Positions 17,357 through 26,139 of a stretch of 51,210 bases of DNA are shown piece by piece. Position 1 is the stretch's first letter. The number at the start of each line of letters is the position of its first letter. Under the pieces are notes generated by a model. It was not told where the DNA came from, did not search any database, and saw only the letters and a program-made list of their open reading frames with translations. Origin of the DNA: an uncultured Clostridia bacterium (lineage in GTDB: Bacteria > Bacillota > Clostridia > TANB77 > CAG-508); the NCBI GenBank assembly GCA_948676835.1, contig CAPOZU010000016.1, forward strand, positions 1 to 51,210, in the 5' to 3' direction. A program made the position numbers and the translations under genes.

Positions 17357-18223
17357 TTACATATAAATTGTTCTAATAATTTTGGCCTGAGCCTTTTCCC
17401 CTTCTATAAATTTTAGAAAAGAATTATAATTATCACTTCCTATATTACAAATAAAAGTATTCCCTATTGCTGGAATTGATATTATTATGTTAGCATCTCT
17501 TGTCAATACAATAGAAAAAAAAGAACCATATATAGGGCTAGTTGTATTAAATCTAAAATATTGATTTAAATTTGTAAGAGTATTATAATCTAGCATAACT
17601 TCCCTACCATTAAAAATAATATTTTTAAATTCAAACTCTGATAAATTTGAAAATTTCAAATTATTATTCTGTTCAAAAAAATCTTTTATATAAACATTTT
17701 TTGTATAAGAAATACTATCAAGACAAAGGTATTCATCAAAATTAAACATATTTATTAATTCACCTAAATTTGATGTTTTACAATATGCATTTAAATATGT
17801 GTAATATCTATTAGTATTTTCAAATTTTATTGCAATTGCAACATCTTCAGAAATATTCTTTATTTTATAAATAGATGCATTTGTACTAACTTTAGTAAGA
17901 TATGGTTCTTCTAGTCCAGTTACATGTATCGTATCTAAAAAATTTTCTATATAACTTTCATTAATTTTACTAGTGAAAATAGCATCATAAATAAAATTAT
18001 GAAATGTTATTTCTGGATATTGGTAAGTTAACTCTGATGTATCATGCTCAGAATAATGATCAACAATTTTTGAGCTCACCTTAAATTCTTCGTCTATAAC
18101 TGTATATTTTAAATTATCAATTTTTCCATTTTTAAAAATAATAATATCCTTTTCAATTAATATTACTACTAAAACTATTAAAATTATAATTATTAATATT
18201 ATTGGATAATATAACTTTTTCAT
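17357..18223 (-). CDS. Unrecognised membrane-anchored protein
   Basis: 288 residues from the ATG at 18221-18223, which follows AAAGGA; the frame extends to 18268 without a better site. One N-terminal hydrophobic helix rich in Ile (about residues 5-26) then a long outer domain with no motif I recognise. No cleavage site is obvious, so it is probably anchored. Divergent from the broken protease gene, AT-rich like the core genes. Function unknown. Confidence 0.7.
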   Translation of the reverse strand: MKKLYYPIILIIIILIVLVVILIEKDIIIFKNGKIDNLKYTVIDEEFKVSSKIVDHYSEHDTSELTYQYPEITFHNFIYDAIFTSKINESYIENFLDTIHVTGLEEPYLTKVSTNASIYKIKNISEDVAIAIKFENTNRYYTYLNAYCKTSNLGELINMFNFDEYLCLDSISYTKNVYIKDFFEQNNNLKFSNLSEFEFKNIIFNGREVMLDYNTLTNLNQYFRFNTTSPIYGSFFSIVLTRDANIIISIPAIGNTFICNIGSDNYNSFLKFIEGEKAQAKIIRTIYM

Positions 18224-18383
18224 AAATATTCCTTTCTTTAAATCTATTAAAAAGCTAATGGTTTTCATATAAATTATATCATTTGCTTATATTTATACTA
18301 GACTTTTATTAAACATTATAATATATAGTTATATATATATGTGTGTATATGCAATTGTACTTTTAATAAGGAGGTATAGTAAT

Positions 18384-19365
18384 ATGTTAAAAAAAATATT
18401 ATTACTTATTTTACTAACAATTAGTTTTTTTAGTTTTATTTTTCAATTATAATACTTATGCTGTTTCTAATGAAGAAGCTACTACTAAAGAAAGTGAAGA
18501 AATATTAGAAGAAGAAAACATTATTCCTAGAATTTGTGAATATGATAAGACAACTAATAAAACTACTATTATTGAAGCAGATAATATTCAAAACACTATA
18601 AATTCTAAATCCGTTTATTCTAAGACAAGATTATCTGAAAAACCATCTTATAGAGATAATCTATTAAATAGTACTAGAAAAGGATATTCATTTTATTTTG
18701 CCAATATTGGAGTTTCACCTTATAAATATGTTTGTAGGATTACCACATCTGATTTTCAATATGGAACTGGCTATTTAGTTGGACCTAATTTATTATTAAC
18801 ATGTGCTCATTGTGTTTTTGCTGACAGAGATCCATCAAAAGCATTTTCTGGTTGGACATGTTATCCAAGATATGATGATGGATTAGATTCTAGTTTAGTA
18901 TATTCATCTGGCTGGGATAAAATATATTATTCAACTGGTTATACAGAATCAATATTTGATTCAACTAGTGAAAAATATGATTGGTGTTTGTGTGTATTAA
19001 GTGAACCTTTAGGAACAAAAATGGGAGATTGACTAGCAACTGCAGCTTACAGTGAAGATTCAAATTTAAATACTATACCAGTACAGGCAATAGGTTATCC
19101 TCGAGTATATGATGAAAGTGAAGGCATATATAGATTTTCTGGAAAAGTTATGCACTATTCAACTGGAACAATCTTTAATACAAATCCACTTTATTTCGAT
19201 ACAAATGCCAAAACATATTCTGGAATGAGCAGAGGTCCTGTAATAAATACTGATAATTCTTATGTTATTGGGATTATCAAAGGTAATCACAAAGATGATT
19301 CTGATACAACCTATGTTGTTAGACTAACAACTGCATTAGTTAATTTAATAAATTCTTTATCATAA
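18384..19365 (+). pseudogene. Secreted V8-like (S1B) serine protease, disrupted
   Basis: Starts with AAGGAGG and ATG at 18384 and a signal-like segment MLKKILLLILLTISFF. The frame is lost in a T-rich run at about 18440-18450 and resumes as NYNTYAVSNEE, with TYA as a plausible signal cleavage site. The protease domain has the His motif (LLLTCAHCVF), the Asp (YDWCLCVL) and the Ser region (YSGMSRGPVI). A second lesion is an in-frame TGA at about 19030 (MGD-stop-LAT), where a TGG Trp codon would fit. Two lesions suggest a pseudogene. Other genes use TGG for Trp, so a changed code is unlikely. Confidence 0.75.
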
Positions 19366-19379
19366 ACATACTTAATAAA

Positions 19380-19420
19380 AATACAAAAATGCGTGAAATT
19401 TTTTCACGCATTTTTGTATT
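19380..19420. terminator. Strong bidirectional terminator
   Basis: AATACAAAAATGCGTGAAA pairs almost completely with its complement at 19402-19420. It serves the protease gene on the plus strand and the accessory unit at 19472 on the minus strand. Confidence 0.85.
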
Positions 19421-19471
19421 GGCCTTTTTTACAGGCACCTTGCGAGTTTAAACTCTTTTGAATATGAAATT

Positions 19472-20167
19472 TTATTTAATGTATTTGCCGTAGTAGTCGA
19501 TATACGCATATCCTTCAAAAGGACTTTTTTCCAGAAGACTTGTCTGTCGGATTTGGTTTAACACATCTTCATGTCTGAGATGAGCATCAAACTTTCTTCT
19601 AATGCCGATTTCTATGACTCTATTAAAGTATTTGTTATATAAAAGGTCTTCTCCCAATACTTTTTCAAGCTTCGCAATCCACATTTTTATGGCCATCTCT
19701 TCTGCCTTCTTCAGCTTGCCATCTTTATCATAGCAACTGCTGTGCGGAGTTAGAGCCAAAATGGGCTCATAGTCGTAACATTTCCTTTCGTTATAGAAAT
19801 CGACCCAGCATCCATTCTGGTTTATAAGCAGGTTGTTTACACCTTTTCGGATAGCTTCTTCGTAATGCTCGGCAGAAACATATACCGTTCCATATCCAAT
19901 AAATGAATCCACATCCAGCTTTACTCCCAATTGCTTACTCAAGCAACTGGCAAACGCTTTTGCCGGTTCCCGCCCATTAAACATAAAACAACATTTGGTT
20001 CCATCATCTGCCAAATACATTTCCGGATCAGCACTTCCGATAAACTTTGGTCTGGTTGAAAATGCTTTGATTACTTCAACTTTTTCACCACAAGCTTCCC
20101 GGATTTTACCGAAAATACTTTCATCCATGACCTTGACTGCTTTTAATACAAACTCATTTTTTGCCAT
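19472..20167 (-). CDS. Unrecognised protein, accessory cassette
   Basis: 231 residues, soluble, no motif I recognise. The DNA is clearly less AT-rich than its surroundings and uses codons such as CGG and CCG that the core genes appear to avoid, so it is probably acquired. It has an AGGAGGAAA ribosome site and lies 58 bases behind the gene at 20226, forming a two-gene unit with one promoter. Function unknown. Confidence 0.7.
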   Translation of the reverse strand: MAKNEFVLKAVKVMDESIFGKIREACGEKVEVIKAFSTRPKFIGSADPEMYLADDGTKCCFMFNGREPAKAFASCLSKQLGVKLDVDSFIGYGTVYVSAEHYEEAIRKGVNNLLINQNGCWVDFYNERKCYDYEPILALTPHSSCYDKDGKLKKAEEMAIKMWIAKLEKVLGEDLLYNKYFNRVIEIGIRRKFDAHLRHEDVLNQIRQTSLLEKSPFEGYAYIDYYGKYIK

Positions 20168-20225
20168 ATATTTTCCTCCTGTCAGAACTTAAACTCTTTT
20201 GGTTTCTGTGTTTCTTAATTAAGAA

Positions 20226-20558
20226 TTATTCTTCAAAATAGATTTCCTCCATGCCATTTGGCCATTCTCTCCATTTGTGAGGGATGCCTTCCAAGGCTCT
20301 GCATTCCATTTCTACCATTGCAGGACAGCGATCTTTAAAGTACTGTATCATATAGGGATGAGGAGCTAATGAGTAAATCACATATCTTCCCAATCCTCCG
20401 TGCTTTTCAAATCGGTATCCCATATGTAGGAAATTTTCTTCCTCACATATTTTTTTGAGATAAGCTCCCATTTGTCCGGTAGCAACATGCTGCTGGCTGA
20501 TTTCGATGAGATCATAACATGCAGTTTTTTCCTTTTTGAACAATTTCTCGAATAGCAT
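20226..20558 (-). CDS. Unrecognised small protein, accessory cassette
   Basis: 110 residues, soluble and acidic at the C-terminus, with several Trp and aromatic residues (PHKWREWPNGME). No family recognised. It shares the less AT-rich base composition of the downstream partner and has AGGAGGAAA before the ATG. First gene of the two-gene unit. Confidence 0.68.
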   Translation of the reverse strand: MLFEKLFKKEKTACYDLIEISQQHVATGQMGAYLKKICEEENFLHMGYRFEKHGGLGRYVIYSLAPHPYMIQYFKDRCPAMVEMECRALEGIPHKWREWPNGMEEIYFEE

Positions 20559-20617
20559 AAATTTTTCCTCCTGTTTAATAATTATTGAGAAACACTGTTT
20601 AATAGTTACATAGCTCT

Positions 20618-20755
20618 TTATATTATATCACATATATATCTTATTGTCCACATTATGTAAATTGATGCTTTATGCACATCTCTTATAAAGTTTAAATATT
20701 CTAATCCCATTAATTCTTCGATTAGATTACATTGTTGATTTCTATCAATCAACAT
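20618..20755 (-). CDS. Short ORF, possibly the 5' remnant of a native gene
   Basis: 45 codons, ATG at 20753-20755. The first 30 residues (MLIDRNQQCNLIEELMGLEY and onward) look like a real protein start, but the tail is unusual and lies across the cassette promoter at 20622-20650. It is 30 bases downstream of the gene at 20785 in the same direction. It may be a gene cut short by arrival of the cassette, or chance. Confidence 0.25.
   Translation of the reverse strand: MLIDRNQQCNLIEELMGLEYLNFIRDVHKASIYIMWTIRYICDII
20622..20650 (-). promoter_or_regulatory. Promoter of the 20226-19472 accessory unit
   Basis: Minus strand TGGACA, a 17-base spacer, then TATAAT. A TTTACATAATG word lies just upstream. 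Same plan as the other cassette promoters in the window. Confidence 0.6.
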
Positions 20756-20784
20756 ATCTCCATTCGTCAATTAACCAATTATCT

Positions 20785-21096
20785 CTACTCTAATATTTCG
20801 TGATAATTAGTAATTTGATAACAAGAAAACGTATATCCATCTTCACTTTCTTTAAATTCTAATTCTGACTTTCCTTCTCCCCAATCAAAATATTTATCAG
20901 AAAGATTATATAATTCACTTGCTAAATCCCATTTTTCTTGTATTAATTCTCTTGCCACTTTTTCTGCAAGAACTTCTTTAGAAATATTTAATTCATTTTC
21001 TTTAATATTCTTATTAATGTAAAAATTAAATAAATAATATAAACCAATTACTAACATTAACAGAATAATTATTAAACATATTTTTTTACTTTTCAT
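20785..21096 (-). CDS. Small membrane-anchored protein, unrecognised
   Basis: 103 residues. One N-terminal membrane helix (about 6-25) followed by a short outer domain with several acidic and aromatic residues (YFDWGEGKSELEF). No family recognised. AT-rich like the core genes; ribosome site AGGAGG before ATG. Confidence 0.6.
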   Translation of the reverse strand: MKSKKICLIIILLMLVIGLYYLFNFYINKNIKENELNISKEVLAEKVARELIQEKWDLASELYNLSDKYFDWGEGKSELEFKESEDGYTFSCYQITNYHEILE

Positions 21097-21198
21097 ATTG
21101 CCTCCTATTTCTTTTTTATTGTACCATATAAATTTCTTTTATAAAATAATAAAAGAAGCATAAATATAAAATTTACGCCCCTTTATATTTTAATATTT

Positions 21199-21858
21199 TT
21201 ATTTTATTTTTCTAAATACTCCAGAAACTTTACCTAAAATTTCACAAGTTGGAACAATTATAGGATCCATTGTTGAATTTTCAGGTTGTAATCTAATATG
21301 ATCTTTTTCTTTATAAAATGTTTTTACTGTAGCTTCATCCCCAATTAATGCTACAACTATTTCTCCATTATTTGCTGTATTTTGTTTTCTAACTAATATG
21401 TAATCTCCATTTAAAATTCCAGCTTCTATCATACTTTCGCCTCTAACTGTAAGCATGAAACTTTCACCAGTTCCAACAAAATCTAATGGAATAGGAAATG
21501 TATCTGTAACATTTTCTACTGCTAAAATTGGTTCACCTGCAGTAATTTTTCCTATAACTGGTACATCTACCATCTCTCTGCTTGAATAAACTTCTTTATC
21601 AAAAGATACTTGCTCGCCTTCCATTGCTCCGCCTTTTAATAATTTTAAAGTTCTTCCTTTTTGACTTTCTTTTTTTATATATCCCTTTTGTTCTAATGAA
21701 TTAAGATAACCATGTACAGTTGCTGTTGATTTTAAATCTACTGCTTTTCCAATTTCTCTAACTGATGGTGGATAACCATTAGAATTTACTTGTTTTTCTA
21801 TAAATTTTAATATTGCTTTTTCTCTTTTATTTAAAGCATTTGGATCTTTTTTCTTCAT
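21199..21858 (-). CDS. lexA: SOS regulator LexA
   Basis: About 219 residues. N-terminal winged helix (NGYPPSVREIGKAVDLKSTATVHGYL), autocleavage Ala-Gly in KITAGEP, the catalytic Ser in VRGESMIEAG and the Lys in DEATVKTFYK. It represses DNA-damage genes and self-cleaves with RecA. The start could also be the GTG at 21868-21870; spacing to AAAGGA does not decide. Standalone gene. Confidence 0.95.
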   Translation of the reverse strand: MKKKDPNALNKREKAILKFIEKQVNSNGYPPSVREIGKAVDLKSTATVHGYLNSLEQKGYIKKESQKGRTLKLLKGGAMEGEQVSFDKEVYSSREMVDVPVIGKITAGEPILAVENVTDTFPIPLDFVGTGESFMLTVRGESMIEAGILNGDYILVRKQNTANNGEIVVALIGDEATVKTFYKEKDHIRLQPENSTMDPIIVPTCEILGKVSGVFRKIK

Positions 21859-21911
21859 ATTATAAATCACATTTCCTTTCTATAGAACTAGTTATTTAAT
21901 TTGTTAGAAGC

Positions 21912-21952
21912 ATCTTATCACAAAACATTTGATTTGTCAAACAAAAGTTTTC
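21912..21952 (-). promoter_or_regulatory. lexA promoter with a LexA-box-like palindrome
   Basis: Minus strand TTGACA, 17-base spacer, TAAGAT (21912-21940). The palindrome AAAC-N4-GTTT (21939-21950) overlaps the upstream edge of the -35. It resembles the Gram-positive LexA box GAAC-N4-GTTC with both outer positions changed, consistent with autoregulation but not a perfect match. Confidence 0.45.
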
Positions 21953-21959
21953 TTTTTTG

Positions 21960-22454
21960 TTAATCTTTAGATTTTAATGAACTAAATATTCTTATATGAT
22001 TTTGTTCATCTTTTATTATTCTAGCTAAAATTGCTTTTATACATTTACTATCTGTGTTTTCTATTAGTCTCTCATATTCTCTTATTGCATCTTTTTCTCC
22101 TTGAATATTAAAATCTAACATTTCATCTACACAACTAAATTTATATTTTACATTATCGGAGCACCATTTATTGTTTCTACTTCCCATATAGTATGGTGTA
22201 AATCCAAGTTTTACTAATAAGTCTCCTAAAATTTTTAAATGATGCATTTCCTCAATTGCAATTTTTAATAAAACATTTTGTAGTTCTATACTACTTTCAT
22301 TGGTAATATTTTCATTAATGTATTGAAGTATTGTTGTAAGCTCACTTTTATATCCACTATAAGAATTATACAGCATTCTTCCAAATTTTATATCTTGTTT
22401 TATGTTTTCTATTTTTGGATATGGCTCAACTTCATTATTATAAAAAAAATCCAT
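21960..22454 (-). CDS. Ferritin-like di-iron protein (rubrerythrin / Mn-catalase-like)
   Basis: 164 residues, predicted as a four-helix bundle. Metal-ligand-type motifs: EEMHHLKIL, GEKDAIREYERL and DEQNHIRIF, i.e. two E/D-x2-H-containing helices as in ferritin-like proteins. No rubredoxin domain. Role could be iron or peroxide handling; not resolved. It follows obgE on the same strand, but its start region has its own hairpin or operator. Confidence 0.75.
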   Translation of the reverse strand: MDFFYNNEVEPYPKIENIKQDIKFGRMLYNSYSGYKSELTTILQYINENITNESSIELQNVLLKIAIEEMHHLKILGDLLVKLGFTPYYMGSRNNKWCSDNVKYKFSCVDEMLDFNIQGEKDAIREYERLIENTDSKCIKAILARIIKDEQNHIRIFSSLKSKD

Positions 22455-22482
22455 AGTATACCTCCTTTTTAAGTATACTATG
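22452..22482 (-). promoter_or_regulatory. Perfect 10-bp inverted repeat enclosing the ribosome site and start codon
   Basis: CATAGTATAC (22452-22461) and GTATACTATG (22473-22482) are exact complements separated by 11 bases that hold AAGGAGG. In the mRNA the ATG of the ferritin-like gene is inside the 3' arm and the Shine-Dalgarno in the loop. As DNA it also spans a TATACT -10-like element, so it could equally be a repressor operator. Confidence 0.65.
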
Positions 22483-22508
22483 AATTAATAGTTCAATATG
22501 ACACTTTT

Positions 22509-23783
22509 TTATTCATACCATTCAAATACCCATTCTAAAAGTTTTACTGTATCTCCTTCTTTTACTCCTTTTTCTCTTAAAGCATCTTCTATTCCAAGTT
22601 TTTTTAGCATCTTTTCCATATAATGATATGATTCATTGTCTCCTATGTTTACTCTACCCATTAATCTTTCAACAGCTGGGCCTTCTACTATAAATTCTCC
22701 ATCTATAATATCTATTGTAAATTGCTCTTCTTCATCTTCTAATGTATAAACAATTCTATCCTCTACATCCACAATTTCTTCTTTTGGCAATGTTTTAATT
22801 ATTTCTGACACATGATTAAATAATTCGTTTAATCCTTCTCCTGTTACTGCTGATATTTTATAAATCTCCATATCTTTTTCTTTTGCCAATTTTACTAAAT
22901 TTTCCATGTTTGAGTCATCTTGCATACTATCAATTTTATTTGCAACTATTATTTGTTTTCTTTCAGCAAGTTTTTCACTATATTTTTTTAACTCATCATT
23001 TATTTTATTAAAATCATCTATAGGATCTCTTCCTTCTGTTCCTGCAACATCTATAACATGTAGCAATAGTCTTGTTCTTTCAACATGACGTAAAAATTGA
23101 GTTCCAAGACCTATACCTTCACTAGCCCCTTCAATAATTCCAGGTATATCTGCTAAAACAAAACTATCTCCATATTCTGTTTTTACAACACCAAGATTGG
23201 GATCTATTGTTGTAAAATGATAATCTGCAATTTTAGGAGTTGCTTTTGTTACTCTTGATAAAATAGTAGATTTCCCTACATTTGGAAATCCAACCAAACC
23301 AACATCTGCAAGTAATTTTAATTCCAAAATGACTTCTTTTTCTTTTCCCTTTTCTCCATCAATTGCAAATCTAGGAGCTTGCCTTGTTGAGGTAGCAAAA
23401 TGTGAATTTCCTTTTCCTCCTCTACCACCTTTTAATATTAGTTCTTTTTGACCTTCTTTTGATAAATCTACAATTACTTTTCCTGTTTCAGCATCTTTTA
23501 CTATTGTTCCTAAAGGAACTTTTACAGTACAATCTTCTCCACTTTTACCAAATCTATGGCTACCACTACCATTTTGTCCATCTTCTGCTTTAAATTTTTT
23601 TGTATATCTGAAATCTATTAAAGTATTCGCATTTGGATCAACTTCAAAATAGATGTCTCCACCTCTTCCTCCGTCTCCGCCGTCTGGACCACCTGCTGCA
23701 ACATATTTCTCTCTTCTAAAAGTTGCTGCACCATTTCCGCCGTTTCCAGATTTAATTATTATTTTTGCATAGTCTACAAACAT
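22509..23783 (-). CDS. obgE: GTPase ObgE/CgtA
   Basis: 424 residues with the three Obg domains: glycine-rich Obg fold (1 to about 158, AAGGPDGGDGGRGG), GTPase domain with GFPNVGKS, DIPGIIEGA and NKID, and the C-terminal OCT domain (about 345-424) found in Firmicutes. It acts in 50S ribosome assembly and stress control. Single gene; ribosome site AAGAG is modest. Confidence 0.97.
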   Translation of the reverse strand: MFVDYAKIIIKSGNGGNGAATFRREKYVAAGGPDGGDGGRGGDIYFEVDPNANTLIDFRYTKKFKAEDGQNGSGSHRFGKSGEDCTVKVPLGTIVKDAETGKVIVDLSKEGQKELILKGGRGGKGNSHFATSTRQAPRFAIDGEKGKEKEVILELKLLADVGLVGFPNVGKSTILSRVTKATPKIADYHFTTIDPNLGVVKTEYGDSFVLADIPGIIEGASEGIGLGTQFLRHVERTRLLLHVIDVAGTEGRDPIDDFNKINDELKKYSEKLAERKQIIVANKIDSMQDDSNMENLVKLAKEKDMEIYKISAVTGEGLNELFNHVSEIIKTLPKEEIVDVEDRIVYTLEDEEEQFTIDIIDGEFIVEGPAVERLMGRVNIGDNESYHYMEKMLKKLGIEDALREKGVKEGDTVKLLEWVFEWYE

Positions 23784-23847
23784 TTTTCTCTTCTCTTTCT
23801 AAAAATTTATATAACTTATTATTTTTTTATTCTACTTTCATCAAGTT

Positions 23848-24861
23848 CTAATCTTCAAAATAATTTAACTTCATTGCTTTTTTTACTTTTCTTAATGTTT
23901 CTTTTGCAGTTTTTCTTGCTTTCTCTGTTCCTTCTTTTAAAATTTTATCTACAAGTTCTGGTCTTTCTTCATAATATTTTCTTTTTTCTCTTATTGGCGC
24001 TAAAAATGCGTTTATATTGTTTGCAAGTTCTCTTTTACAAGCAACACAGCCTCTTTGGCCTTTTTTACATTCCTCACAACATTTTTTACATGCGTCTTCT
24101 TCTGAAAATAGTTTATGATAATAATAAACCATACATATATCAGGATTTCCTAAATCATCTTTCTTTATTCTATTTGGATCTGTAACAGCACTCATTACTT
24201 TTTTATTTACTTCTTCTTCCGAATCAGATAAATAAATTGCATTTCCTAAAGATTTTCCCATTTTTTCATTGCCATCTAATCCTTTTATTCTTTTAGCATT
24301 AGATAAAACAATTTGAGGCTCAACTAAAACATCTCCATATATACTATTAAATTTTCTAACTATTTCTTTACATTGTTCTATAAGTGGTTCTTGATCTTCT
24401 CCAACAGGAACTAATTCCCCCTCAAAAGTTGTTATATCTGCCGCTTGGCTTACTGGATATCCTAAAAATCCGTAAGTAACACTTTCTCCAAATAAATCTC
24501 TTTTTTGCGCAATTTCTGTTTTTACAGTTGGATTTCTTTGAAGTCTAGCAATTGTAACTAAATTTGAATAATAAATTGTTAGTTCTGCTGTTTCTGGTAT
24601 CATTGATTGAATATATATTGTTGTTTTTTCTGGATTTATTCCTATAGATAAATAATCCATTGCAACTTCTCTAACATTTTTTCTCACTTTTTCTGGATTA
24701 TTAAAATTATCTGTTAAAGCTTGAACATCTGCAATTAAAATATATGGTTCATATTCTTCATTTTCTTGTAATTCTAATCTTTTTACTAATGAACCAAAAT
24801 AATGACCAATATGTAATCTTCCTGTTGGTCTATCTCCTGTTAATATTCTTTTCTTTTTCAT
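23848..24861 (-). CDS. trpS: Tryptophanyl-tRNA synthetase
   Basis: 337 residues, class I. HIGH signature in RLHIGHYFGSL, KMSKS as KMGKSLGN at about 200. A Cys-rich insertion (CKKCCEECKKGQRGCVACK) near 255-275 is present in some Clostridia-type TrpRS. Own promoter; no T-box leader is present, unlike glyS. Confidence 0.96.
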   Translation of the reverse strand: MKKKRILTGDRPTGRLHIGHYFGSLVKRLELQENEEYEPYILIADVQALTDNFNNPEKVRKNVREVAMDYLSIGINPEKTTIYIQSMIPETAELTIYYSNLVTIARLQRNPTVKTEIAQKRDLFGESVTYGFLGYPVSQAADITTFEGELVPVGEDQEPLIEQCKEIVRKFNSIYGDVLVEPQIVLSNAKRIKGLDGNEKMGKSLGNAIYLSDSEEEVNKKVMSAVTDPNRIKKDDLGNPDICMVYYYHKLFSEEDACKKCCEECKKGQRGCVACKRELANNINAFLAPIREKRKYYEERPELVDKILKEGTEKARKTAKETLRKVKKAMKLNYFED

Positions 24862-24887
24862 AAGTTCTCTCCTTTTTAACTCTAAAT

Positions 24888-24916
24888 ATTATACTTCATA
24901 TTATGCAAAAAATCAA
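24888..24916 (-). promoter_or_regulatory. trpS promoter
   Basis: Minus strand TTGATT, 17-base spacer, TATAAT, about 27 bases before the ATG. The short leader leaves no room for a T-box or attenuator. A TTTACATAAG word lies 17 bases further upstream. Confidence 0.6.
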
Positions 24917-25073
24917 TCCTTTTGCTTATGTAAACTATGAAAATTTTATTCACATATTTTATTATATTTAATAATATATTTAAAAAAGTTGATAATCAAA
25001 TTTTCACATTTAAAACATTTTATATACATCTTTTATGTATATACTGATTTCAATCACAAAGGAGGTAGAAATT

Positions 25074-25454
25074 ATGGAGAATAAAAAAATTATTAACTTA
25101 GATAATAATTTAATTGAGAAAAATTTTAGAAAATATACTTTGGAGGTTGATGATGCTATTGAAGCTCATGGATTCAAAGCATCTTCATATATTGACTACG
25201 CAGAAAATAGAATCGAAGAACTAGAAAGTGCTGTAAAAAAACACGTTAATGAAAATGGAATAGATATGCTTTTTACAAATCTAGAAAATGCCTTAAAAAA
25301 CACTACTACAAATATAACTGATCACACAAGACAAACTGCTTATGAAAGAAATGATGATCATTTATATGAGAAAATCGATAATAAAGTTGATGAATTACAT
25401 AACCTTTTAGGATTTTTAAATACAAGATTAATTAATTCATTTGAAAATATATAA
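25074..25454 (+). CDS. Unrecognised small helical protein
   Basis: 126 residues from the ATG at 25074, which has AAAGGAGG; the frame extends upstream to 25035 without a site. Acidic and predicted all-helical (AENRIEELESAVKKH, YEKIDNKVDELHNLL). No membrane segment and no family recognised. Monocistronic with its own terminator; composition like the core genome. Confidence 0.7.
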   Translation: MENKKIINLDNNLIEKNFRKYTLEVDDAIEAHGFKASSYIDYAENRIEELESAVKKHVNENGIDMLFTNLENALKNTTTNITDHTRQTAYERNDDHLYEKIDNKVDELHNLLGFLNTRLINSFENI

Positions 25455-25467
25455 TTTTATTTCAATC

Positions 25468-25503
25468 AAAAAACTCCAATCATATAGTTGTGGAGTTTTT
25501 TTT
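25468..25503 (+). terminator. Terminator of the 25074 gene
   Basis: AAAAACTCCA pairs with TGGAGTTTTT, followed by further T residues. Confidence 0.85.
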
Positions 25504-25508
25504 GTAAA

Positions 25509-25535
25509 AAAAGACCCCTCTTGCGAGGGGAAGAA
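25509..25535 (-). terminator. Terminator of the 25564 cassette
   Basis: Minus strand CCCCTC, GCAA tetraloop, GAGGGG, then TCTTTTTTT. GC-rich compared with native terminators. Confidence 0.85.
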
Positions 25536-25563
25536 AAAATATATTTATTTCTTTTAATATTTG

Positions 25564-25911
25564 TTACTCGCTCTTTTTTTCCGGGATTAGGCAGAGAATG
25601 AAATCGAACACAATATATGCTGTGTAAAAGTCGATATTGAACAATCTCGAAATCAGCCACGACAGCCCCAGGTTTATTGCAATTGATCCGGCAGTAATTA
25701 ATATAATAAAGAAATTAAGTACTCCCGCAAGCGGTCCCTCTTCGCAAAGAGCTCCGCCAATAGCAATAATTGCAACAAAAATAAGGATTATCAGACCAAG
25801 CCAGCCCAAATCAATAAAAAAATAAGCTTTGCATATTTCGACCTGAGTTATACACGAAATTATAAATGCCAGACCCAGAATAGACAACCGTTTTAAGAAC
25901 TTTCCAATCAT
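25564..25911 (-). CDS. Small multi-pass membrane protein, accessory cassette
   Basis: 115 residues, very hydrophobic, about three to four membrane helices (ILGLAFIISCI, LGLIILIFVAIIAIGG, VLNFFIILITAGSIAI, and a C-terminal one). Less AT-rich than neighbours. Strong GGAGGAG ribosome site, near-consensus promoter at 26044-26072, and a dedicated GC-rich terminator. A leader hairpin AAAAGGAATTCCTTTT-like segment lies near 25970. Function unknown. Confidence 0.68.
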   Translation of the reverse strand: MIGKFLKRLSILGLAFIISCITQVEICKAYFFIDLGWLGLIILIFVAIIAIGGALCEEGPLAGVLNFFIILITAGSIAINLGLSWLISRLFNIDFYTAYIVFDFILCLIPEKKSE

Positions 25912-26043
25912 GAAATTCTCCTCCTTATTACTTTTTGCGTTGATAGATACTATATGTTAAAACTAAAAAGCAAAAGGAAATTCCTTTTCCTAATTAGTGA
26001 ATAAAGGATTGCTGTACAAGAAGTCACATACTTGCACTTTGAT

Positions 26044-26072
26044 ATAATAACACATTTACATAAAATTGTCAA
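26044..26072 (-). promoter_or_regulatory. Promoter of the 25564 cassette
   Basis: Minus strand TTGACA, exactly 17 bases, TATTAT. The spacer contains TTTATGTAAA, shared with other cassette promoters. Confidence 0.75.
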
Positions 26073-26089
26073 AATAAATTTACATACAA

Positions 26090-26123
26090 AAAAGACTAAA
26101 TAATGTTAATTATTTAGTCTTTT
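26090..26123 (-). terminator. Terminator of the 26140 gene
   Basis: AAAAGACTAAATAA pairs with TTATTTAGTCTTTT just downstream of the stop codon on the minus strand. Confidence 0.8.
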
Positions 26124-26139
26124 AAAATAAATTTAAACT

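Noticed and set aside
18384..19365. TGA read as Trp (code 4) in the protease gene
   Set aside because: Core genes use TGG for Trp, long ORFs are complete under the standard code, a cassette gene ends in TGA, and the protease gene has a second lesion.
24862..25073. T-box or trp attenuator upstream of trpS
   Set aside because: The promoter -10 lies only about 27 bases from the start codon and no T-box sequence is present.
25466..25660. 64-codon minus-strand ORF inside the 25564 cassette
   Set aside because: Overlaps the membrane protein gene and its terminator in another frame; no ribosome site.
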